From the NCBI GenBank assembly GCA_947629005.1, contig CANRCD010000008.1:1-64000 (forward strand): 64,000 nt of DNA, read 5' to 3'. The DNA comes from an uncultured Clostridia bacterium. GTDB lineage: Bacteria > Bacillota > Clostridia > UMGS1883. The position numbers were made by a program, and so were the translations under genes. Shown here in pieces: positions 60,555 to 64,000 of the stretch. Positions within the stretch are counted from its first letter, which is position 1. Every line of letters begins with the position of its first letter. Under the pieces are notes generated by a model that saw only the letters and a list, made by a program, of their open reading frames with translations, ran no database searches and had not been told where the DNA came from.

Positions 60555-60967
60555 GAATATATGCCGTGCTTGACACAAACGTAGTGGTTTCGGCGTTGCT
60601 CGGCGGCGGTTCACCGCCGAGAGAGGTGCTTAACGCGGCTCTTACAGGCCGTTTGACGCCGTTGATGAGTGATGCCGTCCTGCGGGAGTATACCGAGGTA
60701 CTTAGCAGGAGCAAGTTTTGCTTCGATTTTGAAGATATTAAGACGGTACTCGAGGGCCTTTGCGAGAAGGCCGTTTTTGTGGAGGCTTCCCCGACCGGAG
60801 AGGTCTTTCCCGACCCTGATGACGCCGTTTTTTACGAGATAGCCGTGAAGGCCGGCGCGGCTGATGGTATGGCCTATCTGGTGACAGGCAACATCAAGCA
60901 TTTCCCGTCGGCGTCGTTTGTCGTAACGCCGAGGGATATGCTTGATATAATCAATGAGGCGGGTTAA
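60551..60967 (+). CDS. PIN-domain toxin (putative ribonuclease)
   Basis: A 138-residue protein of the PIN-family toxins. The acidic active-site residues are visible: Asp8 in VLDTNVVVSALL, Glu in LREYTEVLSRSKF, and Asp residues in PDPDDAVFYEIA and VTGNIKHF. PIN toxins cut RNA. The partner is a RelB/DinJ-type antitoxin; those more often pair with RelE/YafQ toxins. A terminator follows immediately. Confidence 0.9.
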   Translation: MRIYAVLDTNVVVSALLGGGSPPREVLNAALTGRLTPLMSDAVLREYTEVLSRSKFCFDFEDIKTVLEGLCEKAVFVEASPTGEVFPDPDDAVFYEIAVKAGAADGMAYLVTGNIKHFPSASFVVTPRDMLDIINEAG

Positions 60968-60988
60968 GGCGCGGACGCGCCTTTTTTT
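60968..60988 (+). terminator. Intrinsic terminator
   Basis: GGCGC-GGAC-GCGCC followed by TTTTTTT ends the toxin-antitoxin unit, directly after the toxin stop codon. Confidence 0.85.
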
Positions 60989-60995
60989 ATGCCCG

Positions 60996-61778
60996 CTACG
61001 CCCGTTTTTTCCGAGCGTATTCCTTCAGCTCCTCAAAGCCCTTCGAGAAGCGGCTGTGGCGCGCGGTTGGGTTGTTCTTTGCAAGGCTCCTCATAGCGAG
61101 GCCGAGGCCGCGCAGGGCCTCCTCGCGGCGCTGGCGCAGCTCCTCGGCGCGTTCCTCCGCCTTTGAGGCAAGCTCGTCAGCCTTCTGGGCGAGGGCATCC
61201 CTGGCCTCCATTTTGGCCAATTCCATCTGTACGTTAATCTCATCCAGCGCACGGGCCAGCTTGTCAAGCATAAAGGCGGCCTTGGCGGAGAAGTAAAGAT
61301 CCGCCAGCATAATTGCCGAGAAAACGATTGCCAGCGCGGCCGTGAGCGGCAGGGGCAGCTTTTCCGTCGCAAAGGCGGCGATAGGCTCGTGAATCACGTG
61401 TACGACGAACAGCGTCAGCACGCCCCAAAACAGCGAGCTCCGAAGGCAGATACGCCCCTGAAAATTCATGAACTGTCCGGTGTAGTCCCAGTATCTGGTT
61501 TTGAATATGGTCTCCATCAGCACTCCGGTCACGTATTCCAGCACGGTGCAGGCCACAACGCCCACCAGATACTCCATTATGTAGTTGCCGTAAAACGGCA
61601 GGGTACAGAAGATTATTATTATCGCGCCGAAGCCGTATATGGGCAGTGCAGGCCCGCGGAGGAAGCCGCGGTTCGTGGGGGTTTTGGTGTCGATAGTGAC
61701 GATGGCGCTTTCGATGCACCAGCCGAGAAAGCAGTAGATAAAGAAGAACATGAGCCAGTCAAAAATGTTGTAATCCAT
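60996..61778 (-). CDS. CmpB-type putative ABC transporter permease (PF06541 family)
   Basis: A 260-residue membrane protein with about five hydrophobic segments in the first 170 residues (WLMFFFIYCFLGWCIESAIV, FLRGPALPIYGFGAIIIIFC, VLEYVTGVLMETIFKTRYWDY, GRICLRSSLFWGVL). These match the clostridial family annotated as CmpB. The last about 90 residues form a charged, Glu/Ala/Arg-rich coiled-coil-like cytoplasmic tail. No ABC ATPase is nearby, so transport is unproven. Confidence 0.82.
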   Translation of the reverse strand: MDYNIFDWLMFFFIYCFLGWCIESAIVTIDTKTPTNRGFLRGPALPIYGFGAIIIIFCTLPFYGNYIMEYLVGVVACTVLEYVTGVLMETIFKTRYWDYTGQFMNFQGRICLRSSLFWGVLTLFVVHVIHEPIAAFATEKLPLPLTAALAIVFSAIMLADLYFSAKAAFMLDKLARALDEINVQMELAKMEARDALAQKADELASKAEERAEELRQRREEALRGLGLAMRSLAKNNPTARHSRFSKGFEELKEYARKKRA

Positions 61779-61823
61779 AATATCTCCTCCGATGTGTATT
61801 TTTCCACTGTGGCTACAGCGGCT

Positions 61824-62711
61824 TTATATCAGCCGTTCCGCGCCGTGGACGGTTATTTCCTTCCCTTTCATATAGGCGAAAAACCCGTCGGTCTCAAAAA
61901 TCAGCCTGTAGGCCGCCAGCCGCTGCCCGCCCTCGCGCGGGGCCGCGCCGTACTTGCCGTCGCCCACGATAGGATGGCCTATGGCGGCGAGCTGCGCGCG
62001 TATCTGGTGGCTGCGCCCTGTTTTGAGCTCCACCTCGAGCACGGCCGTATCGCCCTCGTTCCTGAGCACGCGGTACGCCGTGACGATTTCCCGCCCGCCG
62101 CCTCCGACGGAGCTTTTATTTTTTGCGGCGTCCTTTTTGATTGTGGAGCGCAGCGTTGCCGAGGCGGGGGAGGGCGCGCCCTCGGTGCGGCAAAGGTAGA
62201 GCTTGCGCACCTTCCGCTCCCTTATCGCGGAGTTCATCTCGCGCAGGGCCTCGGCGTTTTTTGCGCCGATGACCAGTCCTGCGGTATTGGTATCCAGCCG
62301 GTTGCAGAGAGCGGGGGCGAAGCTGTTTTCGGCCGTCGGGTCATATTCGCCCTTTTGTATCAGATATGCCTTGAACCTTTCGCTCAGCGCGTCTGAGTGG
62401 GCCGCGTCGGGCTGTGATGGCAGCCCCGAGGGCTTTACCAGCACGGCGATGTTTATGTCCTCGTAGGCTATGTCCACCTCGGCCGGAGCGTTGATACAAA
62501 TGCGCTTCTTCTCGAATTCGCCGCTGATATAAGCCGTAAGCAGCTCCCCCTCGGCCAGCGTCCTTTCGCGGGGAATCCATTTCCCGCCGATTTTGACGTC
62601 CTTTTTGCGGAAGGCCCTGTATATGAGCGATGACGGGGCCGAGGTGGCCTTGAGCAGGAATTTGTCGGCCCGCTGTCCGGCGTCGTTTTTGCCGACGGTG
62701 AAGCTCAGCAT
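61824..62711 (-). CDS. RluA-family 23S rRNA/tRNA pseudouridine synthase
   Basis: A 295-residue protein. The ATG at 62711 follows GGGAGGG; the open frame further upstream overlaps tgt and is not coding. An N-terminal S4 RNA-binding domain (about 5-60; AGQRADKFLLKATSAPSSLI) precedes the catalytic domain with the essential Asp in CNRLDTNTAGLVIGAKN and the RluA-type GRSHQIRAQLAAIGHPIVGD. Target uridines cannot be determined; RluC/RluD-like is likely. It starts 2 bases after the tgt stop codon. Confidence 0.92.
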   Translation of the reverse strand: MLSFTVGKNDAGQRADKFLLKATSAPSSLIYRAFRKKDVKIGGKWIPRERTLAEGELLTAYISGEFEKKRICINAPAEVDIAYEDINIAVLVKPSGLPSQPDAAHSDALSERFKAYLIQKGEYDPTAENSFAPALCNRLDTNTAGLVIGAKNAEALREMNSAIRERKVRKLYLCRTEGAPSPASATLRSTIKKDAAKNKSSVGGGGREIVTAYRVLRNEGDTAVLEVELKTGRSHQIRAQLAAIGHPIVGDGKYGAAPREGGQRLAAYRLIFETDGFFAYMKGKEITVHGAERLI

Positions 62712-62713
62712 GG

Positions 62714-63859
<1,146 letters not shown>

Positions 63860-64000
63860 TTATGATTTGATTACTCCCCAAACCGCGAGTATCAGCGCCG
63901 CTCCCGCGGCGAGGATAACTCCGGCGGCGGTAAAGCCTACTGCATTGCCGAAGCCCGAGAGCAGCACCATCGTGAACGCCGCGAGTATCACGGCGAAAGC
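63860..64000 (-). CDS. C-terminus of a small membrane protein (truncated by window edge)
   Basis: The minus-strand frame open from the window end to the TAA at 63860-63862 encodes 46 residues. They form two hydrophobic stretches (AFAVILAAFTMVLLSGF and FTAAGVILAAGAALILAVW) and end GVIKS. It lies just upstream of tgt on the same strand. The protein cannot be identified from this end. Confidence 0.6.
   Translation of the reverse strand, partial: AFAVILAAFTMVLLSGFGNAVGFTAAGVILAAGAALILAVWGVIKS

Overview
The window looks like chromosomal DNA from an anaerobic, low-motility Clostridia-type Firmicute, most plausibly an Oscillospiraceae-like gut bacterium. The signs are Firmicute gene orders (aroQ / M24 peptidase homologue / efp; hprK / PHP / murB / rapZ / whiA; CarD / ispD / ispF), AbrB, WhiA, HprK and CpsBCD-type proteins, copper-amine-oxidase-like stalk domains and SLH domains. 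GC is about 60% by eye. No rRNA, tRNA or CRISPR was recognised, and the assignment rests on protein families and synteny only.

Layout. 1-570: dispersed, hairpin-rich repeats. 571-3169: aroQ, a degenerate M24 peptidase homologue, efp and a zinc-ribbon protein. 3397-7117: AbrB regulator, then an AraC regulator divergent from a GH2 beta-galactosidase. 7243-21315: a long plus-strand housekeeping run covering UMP kinase, ribosome recycling, undecaprenyl/CDP-DAG/MEP-pathway enzymes, RseP, NusB, exonuclease VII, prenyl synthase, RF1, HPr kinase, MurB, RapZ, WhiA and a HAD phosphatase. 21373-26728: YihY membrane protein, glyA, an unusual duplicated membrane-fusion-type adaptor, dCMP deaminase and a small HTH protein.

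26779-30450 (minus) is a compact phage-derived unit: tail fibre, holin, SLH-bearing endolysin and a DUF6291-like protein. It lies behind a sigma-A-like promoter with a perfect palindromic SOS (LexA) box and has no head, portal or integrase genes nearby. 30546-39132 (minus) is a rhamnogalacturonan-I degradation operon: GH105, an intracellular beta-propeller protein, a 1550-residue secreted PL11 lyase with two SGNH esterase domains, and a further SGNH esterase. A divergent AraC regulator sits at 39295-40098. 40130-40650 is a second repeat cluster sharing the element seen at 1-452.

40730-46508 (minus): a secreted YcdB/YcdC-like protein, then an operon of DUF2264 enzyme, an unknown anchored protein and an MFS transporter. 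46734-51281 (plus): secA, prfB and a GtrA-like protein. 51469-52842: a secreted stalk-domain protein whose promoter closely matches that of the YcdB/YcdC-like gene 9 kb away; both look like ECF sigma factor promoters. 52906-54613 (minus): CarD, ispD, ispF. 54851-60126: a phosphodiester glycosidase-like protein, a sirtuin and a CpsBCD-type tyrosine phosphorylation module without glycosyltransferases. 60249-60967: a RelB/DinJ-type antitoxin with a PIN toxin. 60996-64000 (minus): CmpB-like membrane protein, RluA-type pseudouridine synthase, tgt and the C-terminus of a membrane protein cut by the window edge.

Together the accessory genes suggest a pectin-feeding gut anaerobe: secreted lyase and esterases attack acetylated RG-I, and GH105 and GH2 finish the oligosaccharides. 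The most interesting candidates are the SOS-controlled lysis/tail-fibre cassette, the shared ECF-type promoter pair, the multi-catalytic pectinase, and an M24 homologue that has lost almost all metal ligands.
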